Source: Algoriphagus sp. AGSA1
Lineage (GTDB): Bacteria; Bacteroidota; Bacteroidia; Cytophagales; Cyclobacteriaceae
DNA: 64,000 nucleotides
Direction: 5' to 3'
Assembly (NCBI RefSeq): GCF_021390545.1
Contig: NZ_JAJUWR010000030.1
Span: 1 to 64,000, forward strand
Part shown: one piece after another, positions 56,168 to 64,000 of the stretch
Position numbering within the stretch: the first letter of the stretch is position 1
Layout of the letters: each line of letters begins with the position of its first letter
Made by a program: the position numbers and the translations under genes
The notes under the pieces: model-generated
What the model was told of the DNA's origin: nothing
The model's database searches: none
The model's input: only the letters and a program-made list of their open reading frames with translations

Positions 56168-57499
56168 ATGGAAACAAACACAAACCTTTCATTGCTTGAG
56201 AAATTCCAGGATTGGATTTCTAAATCCACCAGTTTAAAGCTACTGGTCATCGGCTTTATCGCCCTAATTCTGTTGATCCCCCAAGCACTGACTACTGACC
56301 TGATCAATGAGAGACAGGCAAGGCTGGAAGAAACTGAAAATGAGGTAACAGGTAAATGGTCTAGATCTCAGACCGTAATCGGCCCCTATTTGGCCCTCCC
56401 CTATCACCACTACAGAGAAGTACATAGCAATGGAGAGAATAAACTAATAAAGGAGCTGAAAACCGCCTATTTCTTACCCGATCTATTGGATATCACGGGA
56501 GACCTTCAAGCAGAATCCCTTCATCGGGGAATTTTCGATGTGGCGGTTTATCAAAGCGACATTCAGCTCAAAGCTGACTTTGGCTCCATTGCGCTCGAAA
56601 AACTGGATATCACTGCCGAACAGGTACTTTGGGACCAGGCATCGTTCTTGATTTCCGTCAGTGACCTTAGGGGAATAGGTGAAAATCCTGATATAACGCT
56701 CAATAATGTTCCGCTTATTTCAGAGCCATTTACCGATACACAGACTAACCTAAAGGGACTTCAATTTCCCGTATCACTTGATTCTGCATCAAAGGACTTT
56801 ACAATTTCAGGGAAAATCAAACTCAAAGGAAGCAAAGATTTCCATTTTGTTCCTTTAGGTAAAACCACCGAACTAAAACTTACCGGCAACTGGCCTAACC
56901 CAAGCTTTCAGGGTGATTTTTTGCCGGAAGACAGGACACTGAACAACGATGGATTCGAAAGCACCTGGAAAATCCTGCATTTCAACAGACCATTTGGGCA
57001 GGAATTCACCAACTCATTACCGGATTTTCAGGATAGCTCCTTTGGTCTCAGCCTCAAAATGCCGGTAGATCAATATCAACAAAGTATTAGAACTTCCAAG
57101 TATGCGGTACTGATCATCACGTTGAGTTTTCTGGCATTATTCCTAATGGAAACCTTCACCAAGCAGAGAATCCACCCACTTCAATATACTTTAGTCGGAT
57201 TCGGGTTAGTTTTATACTATACTTTGTTAATCGCACTTTCTGAGCATTTAGGCTTTTCGACTGCCTATCTCATTGCCAGTATAGCTACAGTGGGGCTTCT
57301 GTCCTTATATTCCAAAAGCATATTTTCCCAACTTAAAACAACCGGGATTTTCACGGGAATACTATCCCTGTTTTACATATTCATATTTGTAATCATCAAG
57401 CAACAAGACTATGCTTTGTTGATTGGAAGTATTGGATTATTCGTGGCGCTTGCTGCTACTATGTTTATATCAAGGAAAATTGATTGGTATAAAAACTAA
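56168..57499 (+). CDS. creD: CreD-family inner-membrane protein
   Basis: Inner-membrane protein of the CreD family, linked in E. coli to envelope stress and to CreBC control. 443 residues. Helix near residues 27-45, then a large periplasmic domain (about 46-295) including RSQTVIGPYLALPYHHYREV and KISGKIKLKGSKDF-like repeats, and a C-terminal bundle of five or six membrane helices (about 300-440). No CreB or CreC homologue is nearby. The winged-helix regulator in the same cluster may serve instead (inference). Spacing to the previous gene is 144 nt. Confidence 0.88.
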   Translation: METNTNLSLLEKFQDWISKSTSLKLLVIGFIALILLIPQALTTDLINERQARLEETENEVTGKWSRSQTVIGPYLALPYHHYREVHSNGENKLIKELKTAYFLPDLLDITGDLQAESLHRGIFDVAVYQSDIQLKADFGSIALEKLDITAEQVLWDQASFLISVSDLRGIGENPDITLNNVPLISEPFTDTQTNLKGLQFPVSLDSASKDFTISGKIKLKGSKDFHFVPLGKTTELKLTGNWPNPSFQGDFLPEDRTLNNDGFESTWKILHFNRPFGQEFTNSLPDFQDSSFGLSLKMPVDQYQQSIRTSKYAVLIITLSFLALFLMETFTKQRIHPLQYTLVGFGLVLYYTLLIALSEHLGFSTAYLIASIATVGLLSLYSKSIFSQLKTTGIFTGILSLFYIFIFVIIKQQDYALLIGSIGLFVALAATMFISRKIDWYKN

Positions 57500-57541
57500 A
57501 TTTAATATCTCCTATTTGAAAGCCATATATTTTGAAGCCAA

Positions 57542-58309
57542 ATGAAGATTTCATGTTTGTCTGAAAGACTGGACACATATTATTTCAGCATTAAGAAAAA
57601 CCGATGGCACTGGATTTTTCAAATCGTTTGCCGAATTCTGCTCGCCTATGCATTTATAGTAGCAGGTATGGTCAAAATTCTCGGAGAACGATTTGCCAGT
57701 GGTCTATCGGAAATACACCCTATGGGAGCCTATTTGGAGGCATTGCATCATACCGGGTATTATTATACCTTCATTGGTTATGCGCAAGTGTTGGCGGGGA
57801 TCTTACTTCTTATACCAGGCACAGTGTTTTTAGGAGCGTTGATATATTTCCCCATCATCCTAAATATCTGGATCTTATCTTATGCGGTTCGTTTTGTTGG
57901 ATCCTACATGACCTCTCCTTTGATGGTCTTGGCCAACCTCTACCTGCTAGTCTGGCACTATGATAAACTTAGATACCTATTGCCCTTCAGCCGATATTCG
58001 AAAGGGGTCAGTTTAGCAAAACCTGCGAAATACGAGAATAAATTCCCGGTTTTGTTTTTTGCGGGAGTGATTTCCACCATGGTCTTCGTCATATGGTTCT
58101 CCTTTTATGGGCATGAGGTCATGCCCATGAATTCCCTGAAGGATTGTAAATCACAATTCATTGATAGAGGGAATGAGGAAGCCGGATTTGAATTTTGTGA
58201 ATGCATACATACAGTAGGCAATCCACTCAATGATTGCCTTGATCGATTTGAAGAAACCAAAAGCAGGATAAATGAGGGTGGCTCGCAGTATATCAGTCCA
58301 GACATATAA
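57542..58309 (+). CDS. DoxX-like membrane protein
   Basis: 255 residues with four membrane segments near 30-50, 75-100, 100-125 and 130-150 in a DoxX-like layout (CRILLAYAFIVAGMVKILGERF, YTFIGYAQVLAGILLLIPGTVFLGALIYFP), then a fifth helix near 167-190 and a Cys-containing C-terminus (CKSQF, FCECIHTVGNPLNDCLD). The redox-like cysteines are unusual for the family, and function is unknown. It follows creD by 42 nt and may be in the same unit. Confidence 0.75.
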   Translation: MKISCLSERLDTYYFSIKKNRWHWIFQIVCRILLAYAFIVAGMVKILGERFASGLSEIHPMGAYLEALHHTGYYYTFIGYAQVLAGILLLIPGTVFLGALIYFPIILNIWILSYAVRFVGSYMTSPLMVLANLYLLVWHYDKLRYLLPFSRYSKGVSLAKPAKYENKFPVLFFAGVISTMVFVIWFSFYGHEVMPMNSLKDCKSQFIDRGNEEAGFEFCECIHTVGNPLNDCLDRFEETKSRINEGGSQYISPDI

Positions 58310-58358
58310 TATTGCGGTGATTTAGCTAACTTGGACTCCGTAAAAAACCTAATCTAAA

Positions 58359-59270
58359 ATGAAAAAACACTTAGACCTTAGTATCAGCTTTCTTCTAGCC
58401 TTAACTCTGGGTTTCACAGCTTGTAGCAGCAAATCAGGAAATAAAGAAGTAGTAGAGACAGCAGAAGTAACAGAAGCAGCACCTTCCAATTTCGGGGGAT
58501 TAGCCCTTTATACGGTACGGGATTCCATGGCAAACAACCCAAAAAGTACATTACAGACTGTAGCCGATGCAGGCTATGCTTACGTTGAGGCAGCAAATTA
58601 TGAAGATGGCAAATTCTACGGTATGGCACCTGCCGAGTTTAAATCTTACGTAGAATCACTCGGTATGACCGTCAAAAGCGCCCATATGGGCATGGTAAAC
58701 ATGGATAATGCAGATCAACTGATCGCCGATGTGAAGGCCGCGGGAATTGAGTATTTTGTGATCCCGGTACCACCAATGGGTATGTTCACGTTTGGCCCGG
58801 AAGGCATGGGCATGAAGGGAACTCCTGATGAATTGGTTACTATTATGAACACCCTAGGGGAAAAATGCACCAATGCAGGAATCAAGCTCCTTTATCATAA
58901 CCATGACTTTGAGTTCAAAGCAATGGAAGATGGAACAATCATCGAAGAGCTGCTTTTGGAAAAATGTGATCCCAAGCATGTAAACTTTCAGATGGATCTT
59001 TTTTGGGTGAACAAAGCCGAAGCAGATCCTTTGACCTATTTCGAAAAATACCCTGGAAGATTTATTGCATGGCATGTGAAAGATATGAATGACGAAGGAA
59101 ACTTTGCTCCTGTTGGCACTGGAAACATTGATTTCAAAAGAATTTTGGCCGAAAAAGAAAAATCAGGAATGGAATTCTATCTGGTAGAGCAAGATCAGAC
59201 GTTTGGTTTGGATCCTATGGAAGCCATCAAAATCAGCCATAAAGGACTGGAAGAAATCGGGTTTAAATAA
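58359..59270 (+). CDS. Sugar phosphate isomerase/epimerase-like lipoprotein
   Basis: TIM-barrel protein of the xylose-isomerase-like/AP-endonuclease family 2. 303 residues. Lipobox FTAC with Cys22 after MKKHLDLSISFLLALTLG places it in the envelope. Then LALYTVRDSM, NYEDGKFYGMAPAEFKSYV, YHNHDFEFKAMEDG, NFQMDLFWVNKAEADP and HVKDMNDEGNFAPVGTGNIDFK supply the Glu/Asp/His metal-binding residues. The sugar is unknown. Related secreted proteins are common in Cytophagales. Confidence 0.86.
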   Translation: MKKHLDLSISFLLALTLGFTACSSKSGNKEVVETAEVTEAAPSNFGGLALYTVRDSMANNPKSTLQTVADAGYAYVEAANYEDGKFYGMAPAEFKSYVESLGMTVKSAHMGMVNMDNADQLIADVKAAGIEYFVIPVPPMGMFTFGPEGMGMKGTPDELVTIMNTLGEKCTNAGIKLLYHNHDFEFKAMEDGTIIEELLLEKCDPKHVNFQMDLFWVNKAEADPLTYFEKYPGRFIAWHVKDMNDEGNFAPVGTGNIDFKRILAEKEKSGMEFYLVEQDQTFGLDPMEAIKISHKGLEEIGFK

Positions 59271-59299
59271 GATTTAAGATTCCAAACTTCCCAAATCGC

Positions 59300-59330
59300 A
59301 AAAGCCATCTGAGTATTCGGATGGCTTTTT
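59300..59330 (+). terminator. Terminator after the isomerase-like gene
   Basis: AAAAGCCATC and GATGGCTTTTT with loop TGAGTATTCG. Confidence 0.85.
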
Positions 59331-59387
59331 AATTATAGGCATAATCACTAGCTTAAGCTTCTGACGAGCAACGCATTTATCTATAGT

Positions 59388-59483
59388 ATGGTCGGGATAG
59401 TAATCTTACATATTGTCGTTGGGGTAGGATTTTTGATATATAAGACATCTGGTAAAAATCATCCGAAGAGAAAAGATGATTAG
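59388..59483 (+). CDS. Candidate small membrane protein, 31 residues
   Basis: Frame from ATG 59388 to TAG 59481: MVGIVILHIVVGVGFLIYKT, then SGKNHPKRKDD. One hydrophobic helix followed by a Lys/Arg-rich tail, as expected for a tail-in-cytosol membrane peptide. It is below the usual size cut-off and rests on composition only. No Shine-Dalgarno or promoter is evident. Confidence 0.35.
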   Translation: MVGIVILHIVVGVGFLIYKTSGKNHPKRKDD

Positions 59484-59512
59484 CAAATCCAGCTTCCGCA
59501 GGAGTAGGACAA
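59484..59512. repeat. Degenerate intergenic repeat, copy 2
   Basis: 24 of 29 bases identical to 42169-42197. Followed by a CTGTGAAACCTCAGTGACC-type tail like the one after copy 1. Confidence 0.55.
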
Positions 59513-59562
59513 TACTAACCTGCGCCCTCTGTGAAACCTCAGTGACCATAGTGGTAAAACAA

Positions 59563-59593
59563 TAAAAAGCCACTCCTAAGCAGAAGTGGCTTT
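59563..59593 (-). terminator. Terminator of the 499-residue secreted protein gene
   Basis: AAAGCCACT and AGTGGCTTT pair perfectly around a 9-nt loop. Read on the minus strand a TTTTTATT tract follows, so it ends the minus-strand gene at 59615. Confidence 0.75.
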
Positions 59594-59614
59594 CCCTAAT
59601 AGAACCATTTAATT

Positions 59615-61114
59615 TTATCCAAGCAATAAGGTCAAGTTCCTGTGAATGGTACTTCTACCAATCCACTTATACCCATCTGTGGTCCGGGCAGAGGCAGTCA
59701 ACACAAAACTGTATGCGCAGGATTGGGGAGGTCTCCAGTTTCCCAAAGCAGGAACCAGTTTATTGGTAAAACCTGTCCAATTGCCCATCGCAGGAGCATA
59801 ATTTTCTGAATATATGCCCGCAGAAAGCCCATCCCCATACGTAGCATAGAAACTCACCCCCCGAAGATTACCTTCAGGATCATTTGCCGTAATCCTGAAA
59901 TTCAATCCGTCTGGAGCCGCGCCTATGGTCTCAATGGCACAGGCTGAAACTTCACTGGAGCCATGTTTCACACTCTCAATGATAGTTGCAGGCACGTGAT
60001 TATCTATAAAGATTTTCTCCTCTTGGCTTTCCAACACATTATAGCTCGTCCCTACGAAAAAGGTGATTTTCACCCTGTAAAGTCCTGGGAGCAGGCCAGA
60101 AGTAGGAAACTGTATCAATAAATCATCAATAGAATATTCTGAAGCTGGATTGGCCAGCTGATAGTATCCGAAGGAGGACGGAGCGAAGGATTCCAAAACG
60201 TATGTACTTCCGTTCCAACGGTAATTTGACCAATTGCTTATCAACTTGGAAAAACTACCTCCCGGAGGTGCTATTTCCACCAAGTACTTCCGGTTACCCG
60301 CTGAATACAATGACTGTAACTTAGTACGGTTTCCGATTAAGTTCAATGTGCCTCCGAACGCCGCATTTTCCACAAAATGATAATAACCTGAATCTGTAGT
60401 GGCCCGGCCTTGGGCATTGATTTTAGTCGTTGGGATCAGACCTATACTGCCTATGATTGGCCCTAGATCTTTGGTGGGAATGCTAGGCTTTCTACTTAAT
60501 ACCAACTGTCGAAGTTTGGTAAAATCCTTATAAAAATTTCCCGGAAAGTCAGTGGTAAACGCAGGGTTACTGGATTTGACCCTAAATCCAAAATATGTAT
60601 ATGGAGTACTCAATGGCCAGGAGAGGGCGACGTTTATCTCACTCAGCTCTATTCTGAATTTCCAGATGCGGTGCGACACCTCTGAGTTGGGACTGGGGCC
60701 GAATTCCTGTACCACAGCCGAATTCGAAGAGTCGGAAAGCAAGCCAGTCCAGCGACCTGGCCCTAGATATTTCTGCCTTCCAAGTTTATTGGGCTGACCT
60801 GGGTATAGCCCATAGTTCACATCCACATTAGAGGTGATGGCTCTGTCACGGTTGTTGTCAAAAGTAAGCCAAAAGTAATCATTGGTACCTGCGTCATTGC
60901 CGGTATCTGAGACCACATCCAGCGTGAGGTAGAGGAAATTCGCATCGTTTTTCGCCAGCACAAAGCCTCTCGTGAATTTGAGGCTTCCTGCTCCTTCCCA
61001 ATCACCTTCCATGATGGGTTTGTTGATGTCCACGGGGCTGATCGCCCAGGTGCTTTTCAATGGTAAAGCAAAAAGCAAGGGAGTTGTGATAGACAGGTTT
61101 CTAAGTTTAGCCAT
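59615..61114 (-). CDS. Secreted hypothetical protein
   Basis: 499 residues from the ATG at 61114; a longer reading from 61177 adds 21 residues before the signal peptide. Signal peptide MAKLRNLSITTPLLFALPLKSTWA. The first part (about 30-230) resembles a beta-sandwich of the DOMON/CBM9-like type (LYLTLDVVSDTGNDAGTNDYFWLTFDNNRDRAI, KFRIELSEINVALSWPL, TYFGFRVKSSNPAF). The remainder is beta-rich and repetitive without a family I recognise. Two Cys near the end (SACAIE, QSCAYS) could form a disulfide. Likely surface or periplasmic; function unknown. Confidence 0.8.
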   Translation of the reverse strand: MAKLRNLSITTPLLFALPLKSTWAISPVDINKPIMEGDWEGAGSLKFTRGFVLAKNDANFLYLTLDVVSDTGNDAGTNDYFWLTFDNNRDRAITSNVDVNYGLYPGQPNKLGRQKYLGPGRWTGLLSDSSNSAVVQEFGPSPNSEVSHRIWKFRIELSEINVALSWPLSTPYTYFGFRVKSSNPAFTTDFPGNFYKDFTKLRQLVLSRKPSIPTKDLGPIIGSIGLIPTTKINAQGRATTDSGYYHFVENAAFGGTLNLIGNRTKLQSLYSAGNRKYLVEIAPPGGSFSKLISNWSNYRWNGSTYVLESFAPSSFGYYQLANPASEYSIDDLLIQFPTSGLLPGLYRVKITFFVGTSYNVLESQEEKIFIDNHVPATIIESVKHGSSEVSACAIETIGAAPDGLNFRITANDPEGNLRGVSFYATYGDGLSAGIYSENYAPAMGNWTGFTNKLVPALGNWRPPQSCAYSFVLTASARTTDGYKWIGRSTIHRNLTLLLG

Positions 61115-61308
61115 AAGAATTGTTTGTTTGAAATAGAAAAGAATAGTTTGTCTCTTTGAAAAATCTGAGACGTTCACATTAAATATAATCCTACATTCAT
61201 CATAGGAACCAGCTGATCAAAGGATATAAAATACATAACAATACCCTATTGATCAAAAACTTACCAAAAGTAACTCCCCTGCCGAATCACTGAAAAAATT
61301 GAGGTATA

Positions 61309-61340
61309 AAAAAACCTGACTTGTACTAAGTCAGGTTTTT
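61309..61340. terminator. Bidirectional terminator
   Basis: AAAAACCTGACTT, GTACT, AAGTCAGGTTTTT. A perfect stem with A/T flanks, ending the minus-strand fumarylacetoacetase gene. Confidence 0.88.
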
Positions 61341-61360
61341 AAATTATTATTTTCCGCGAA

Positions 61361-62629
61361 TCATTTGGCGGGAAGCACTTTCGTTTTCAATTCTCCAAAA
61401 CCTACTCTGACACCGTTCTTCTCCGCAAACCCTCTCATCAGGACAGTATCCCCGTCTTCAATAAATTTTCTTTCGGTCCCAGATTCCAATTTTACCACTT
61501 CACTCCCATTCCATGAAAGTTCCAACATGGAACCAAAAGAGTCTCGTTCCTTTCCAGATATGGTCCCAGATGCCATCATATCCCCTACATTGATATTGCA
61601 GCCATTGACCGTATGATGAGCAAGTTGCTGGGCCACATTCCAGTACATATCTTTGAAATTTGAAGAGCAGACTTTGCTGCTTTTTTCTTCTTCTGGCTGG
61701 ATATAAGCTTCCAACTGAATATCGAAACTGTGAGGTTTATCACATTTCAGGTAACTCATCACCTCTGGCTCCTGTGGGGGTCCTGTTTCCCTGAATTGTT
61801 CCAATGCCTCCAATGTCACCACCCATGGAGATATGGAAGAGGCAAAGTTTTTTCCCAAAAAAGGCCCTAATGGCACGTATTCCCATGCCTGAATATCCCT
61901 GGCAGACCAGTCATTGAACAGCACAAAACCAAAAATATAATCCTCTGCATCGGCAGTGGAAACGGAATCGCCAAGCTTGGTGGATTTCCCGGTGATAAAT
62001 GCCAGCTCCAGTTCGAAGTCCAGCTTTTTACTCGGCCCAAATACAAGAGTATTTGATTCAGGATTCTTCATCTGCCCCTTAGGTCGGATGATCGGCGTCC
62101 CTGAAGCGATGATGGAGGAGGCTCTCCCATGATATCCCACCGGCAGATGTTTCCAATTGGGCAACAGGGCATTTTCCGGGTCACGAAACATCTTACCCAC
62201 ATTGGCCGCATGTTCCAAACTGCTGTAGAAATCCGTATAGTCACCGATTTTCACTGGCAGCAACATGGTTGCTTCCTTCCGGTTCACCATCACCTTTCCT
62301 CTTGCAGAATGGTCTCTCAACTTTTCATTGTCTTCCAAGAGCAAATCCTGAACCCTCTCCCTGATTTTTCTGGTAATTACCTTCCCCAGTCCGATCAGTT
62401 CATTCAAGGATTCATTTAAGAAAACTCCTTCAGGCAAAAACATGTCTGAAAAGAACCCTTCCTGATCCAAAACACTTAAATCCACAATCTTGTCACCTAT
62501 TGCCACTCCGATACGTGGACTAAGCCTTTTGTTCTGGAAAACTCCAAAAGGCAGGTTATAAATCGTAAAATCAGAATTTTTTGGTACTTCCACCCAGGTA
62601 TTCAGGGTGTTGGTTGGGCTGTCGCTCAT
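61361..62629 (-). CDS. fahA: Fumarylacetoacetase
   Basis: Last step of tyrosine and homogentisate breakdown: cleaves fumarylacetoacetate to fumarate and acetoacetate. 422 residues from the ATG at 62629. Start NTLNTWVEVPKNSDFTIYNLPFGVF, then KIGDYTDFYSSLEHAANVGKMFR, HLPVGYHGRASSIIASGTPI and DFELELAFITG, GFVLFNDWSARDIQAWEYVPLGPFLGKNFASSISPWVV in the C-terminal catalytic domain. The other homogentisate-pathway genes are not in the window. A TAAATTTG-type -7 (62651-62658, minus strand) lies just upstream. Confidence 0.94.
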   Translation of the reverse strand: MSDSPTNTLNTWVEVPKNSDFTIYNLPFGVFQNKRLSPRIGVAIGDKIVDLSVLDQEGFFSDMFLPEGVFLNESLNELIGLGKVITRKIRERVQDLLLEDNEKLRDHSARGKVMVNRKEATMLLPVKIGDYTDFYSSLEHAANVGKMFRDPENALLPNWKHLPVGYHGRASSIIASGTPIIRPKGQMKNPESNTLVFGPSKKLDFELELAFITGKSTKLGDSVSTADAEDYIFGFVLFNDWSARDIQAWEYVPLGPFLGKNFASSISPWVVTLEALEQFRETGPPQEPEVMSYLKCDKPHSFDIQLEAYIQPEEEKSSKVCSSNFKDMYWNVAQQLAHHTVNGCNINVGDMMASGTISGKERDSFGSMLELSWNGSEVVKLESGTERKFIEDGDTVLMRGFAEKNGVRVGFGELKTKVLPAK

Positions 62630-62963
62630 GGGTAAAAATCGTTGTGACTGCAAATTTAGCTTTATTGTATGAAATGAAAAGTGTAAACTGAAAAGCTTGG
62701 GAAATGTAAATTCTATCCAGCTTCATAAGTCTTTGGCTACTTGCTTATTGGGGACACGGATCTAAATTTCAATTAATTTCCAATGATGGCTACTCCATTC
62801 ACGCATTTGGTTGCTCCTATGCTTCGCGTGTTTCGTACCATGTCCTGGCCCCTGGATTATAACAGTAGTCTTTGTTTTTAAGCATCGTTTTTACCAATCA
62901 TCATTTTCTCTGGGGTCTCAATGATCTGTTTGCTAACTTAGTCCGAACAGAAATTTTACCCAA
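62630..62963. other. 334-nt divergent gap
   Basis: Holds the candidate fahA -7 element at 62651-62658 and, for the rightward gene, TCTGTTTG at 62925-62932 (one base from TAnnTTTG). No gene seen. Confidence 0.5.
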
Positions 62964-64000
62964 ATGAAACATCTTTACACTATTTTCCTGGCCCTCCTGT
63001 TGGTGATGGCAGTCTCGCTTGTTTCCGCACAAGAAAAAAGCATCATAGACCAACTCGAAGAAGTAGCCATAGTTGACCAGAAAGTCATGATGCCCATGCG
63101 GGATGGAGTGAGGCTGGCCACGGATATCTACCGTCCCAAAGCTGAGGGAAAATATCCTATCGTTTTTTCCCGAACGCCCTATAATTTCAATACCTGGGGA
63201 AATGGGGAAATGAATACTCGTACCATGCAGACTGCCCTGGACTGGGTCAAAAAAGGATATGCCTATGTAGTACAAAACGAAAGGGGTCGATACTTCTCCG
63301 AGGGTGACTGGGACATTCTAGGTGTGCCGCTTACAGATGGGAATGACGCCTTTGATTGGATGAGCAAGCAAGCCTGGAGCAACGGGAAAATCGGTTTATT
63401 GGGTTGCTCTTCCACTGCTGAATGGCAGATGGCCGTGGCATCACTGGATCATCCCGCTTTGGCGGCGCTAGTTCCTCAAGGATATGGTGCAGGAGTTGGA
63501 CGTATAGGAGATTTCAATGAGCAAGGTAACTGGTACCGGGGTGGTGCCGGACAGATGCTTTTCACAAACTGGCTGTATGGTGTACAGCATGACCCCATGG
63601 CTCCTAAACTGCCCACAGGAATCGAGCAGAAGGATCTGCTGAGGCTCCAGCGGTTCTATAATATGTCCCCAACCTATCCAAGGATTGATTCCAAAGAAGC
63701 CTTGGCACATCTCCCTATCCAGGACATAATCAAAAATCAACATGGCCCCATGGGAATCTACGAGGAGATGATCACCAGAAAACCAAATGACCCAAAGTGG
63801 TTTGAAGGAGGTTTGTACCATGACGACATGCCATTTGACAAACCTAGTTTTTGGTTTGTTTCCTGGTTTGATGTGTCAGCCGGGCCAAACATCGCATTAT
63901 TCAATCATGCCCGTGAGAATGCGGTTTCCCAGATGGCAAGAGATAACCAGTACCTGGTCATCGCTCCGGTACTTCACTGCTCCTTTGCCCGTGCCACAGA
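62964..64000 (+). CDS. CocE/NonD-type X-Pro dipeptidyl-peptidase (S15), 3' end missing
   Basis: Runs off the window edge, so no stop codon is visible. ATG 62964 starts a signal peptide MKHLYTIFLALLLVMAVSLVSAQ. The alpha/beta-hydrolase core follows: VMMPMRDGVRLATDIYRPKAEGKYPIVF (about 40-70), YAYVVQNERGRYFSEGDW and the nucleophile Ser149 in GLLGCSSTAEWQ. That motif matches the GxSxx of S15/CocE enzymes that cleave esters or X-Pro peptides. The Asp and His should lie beyond the window. Likely a secreted hydrolase, substrate unknown. Confidence 0.88.
   Translation, partial: MKHLYTIFLALLLVMAVSLVSAQEKSIIDQLEEVAIVDQKVMMPMRDGVRLATDIYRPKAEGKYPIVFSRTPYNFNTWGNGEMNTRTMQTALDWVKKGYAYVVQNERGRYFSEGDWDILGVPLTDGNDAFDWMSKQAWSNGKIGLLGCSSTAEWQMAVASLDHPALAALVPQGYGAGVGRIGDFNEQGNWYRGGAGQMLFTNWLYGVQHDPMAPKLPTGIEQKDLLRLQRFYNMSPTYPRIDSKEALAHLPIQDIIKNQHGPMGIYEEMITRKPNDPKWFEGGLYHDDMPFDKPSFWFVSWFDVSAGPNIALFNHARENAVSQMARDNQYLVIAPVLHCSFARAT

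Larger units (their letters stand above)
59271..59614. other. 344-nt gap with a possible small gene
   Basis: Holds two terminators (59300-59330 and 59563-59593), a repeat, and one 31-codon frame with a membrane helix (59388-59483) listed separately. Nothing else is seen. Confidence 0.5.

Overview
The window looks like chromosome of a Bacteroidota member, probably order Cytophagales and close to Cyclobacteriaceae such as Algoriphagus. This is inference from gene content and not a database result. The signs are two SusC/SusD outer-membrane uptake pairs, a lipoprotein TamA homologue, a histone H1-like protein, a GSCFA protein, several S9 peptidases, weak Shine-Dalgarno sequences, and promoters of the Bacteroidota type (TTG, 19-20 nt, TAnnTTTG).

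Layout. 1-6745: SUF iron-sulfur assembly operon, sufB, (four-helix-bundle gene), sufC, sufD, sufS, sufE, sufT-like, then a bacilliredoxin. 6947-8626: citrate synthase and acyl-CoA-binding protein. 8623-17178: SBF-like transporter, SpoU/TrmH RNA methyltransferase divergent from a TamL-like lipoprotein, hemF, PAP2 phosphatase, a candidate RNA region, porin O/P, and a surface-antigen gene broken by one stop codon. 17303-22785: histone H1-like protein, secreted Gfo/Idh oxidoreductase, GlcG/HbpS protein, two small hypothetical proteins and a membrane pyrophosphatase. 23254-39385: SusC/SusD pair 1, PBP4-type carboxypeptidase, S9 peptidase with VOC protein, SusC/SusD pair 2, and a second S9 peptidase. 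40046-47969: DUF1835 protein, ECF sigma factor with membrane partner, GSCFA protein, DUF255 thioredoxin-fold protein and PriA. 48074-49190: RHH/PIN toxin-antitoxin module and a broken HigA-like gene. 49344-51300: agmatine deiminase and N-carbamoylputrescine amidase, together agmatine to putrescine. 51610-58309: RidA, small membrane and redox proteins, an NTF2-like protein, and a membrane protein/regulator/CreD/DoxX cluster. 58359-64000: sugar-phosphate-isomerase-like lipoprotein, an orphan secreted protein, fumarylacetoacetase, and the start of an S15/CocE hydrolase cut by the window edge.

Most of the window is ordinary chromosome. I found no prophage, insertion sequence, CRISPR array, tRNA or rRNA. 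The best leads are: a three-half-site element in front of two genes around a winged-helix regulator; three genes that each carry what looks like one damaging base change (ATT start at 1773, TAA at 16684, TAA at 49041-49043); a SusC/SusD pair flanked by S9 peptidases; an unexplained transcript-like region at 14527-14707; and several short intergenic repeat families. I see no clear case for a wholly new system.
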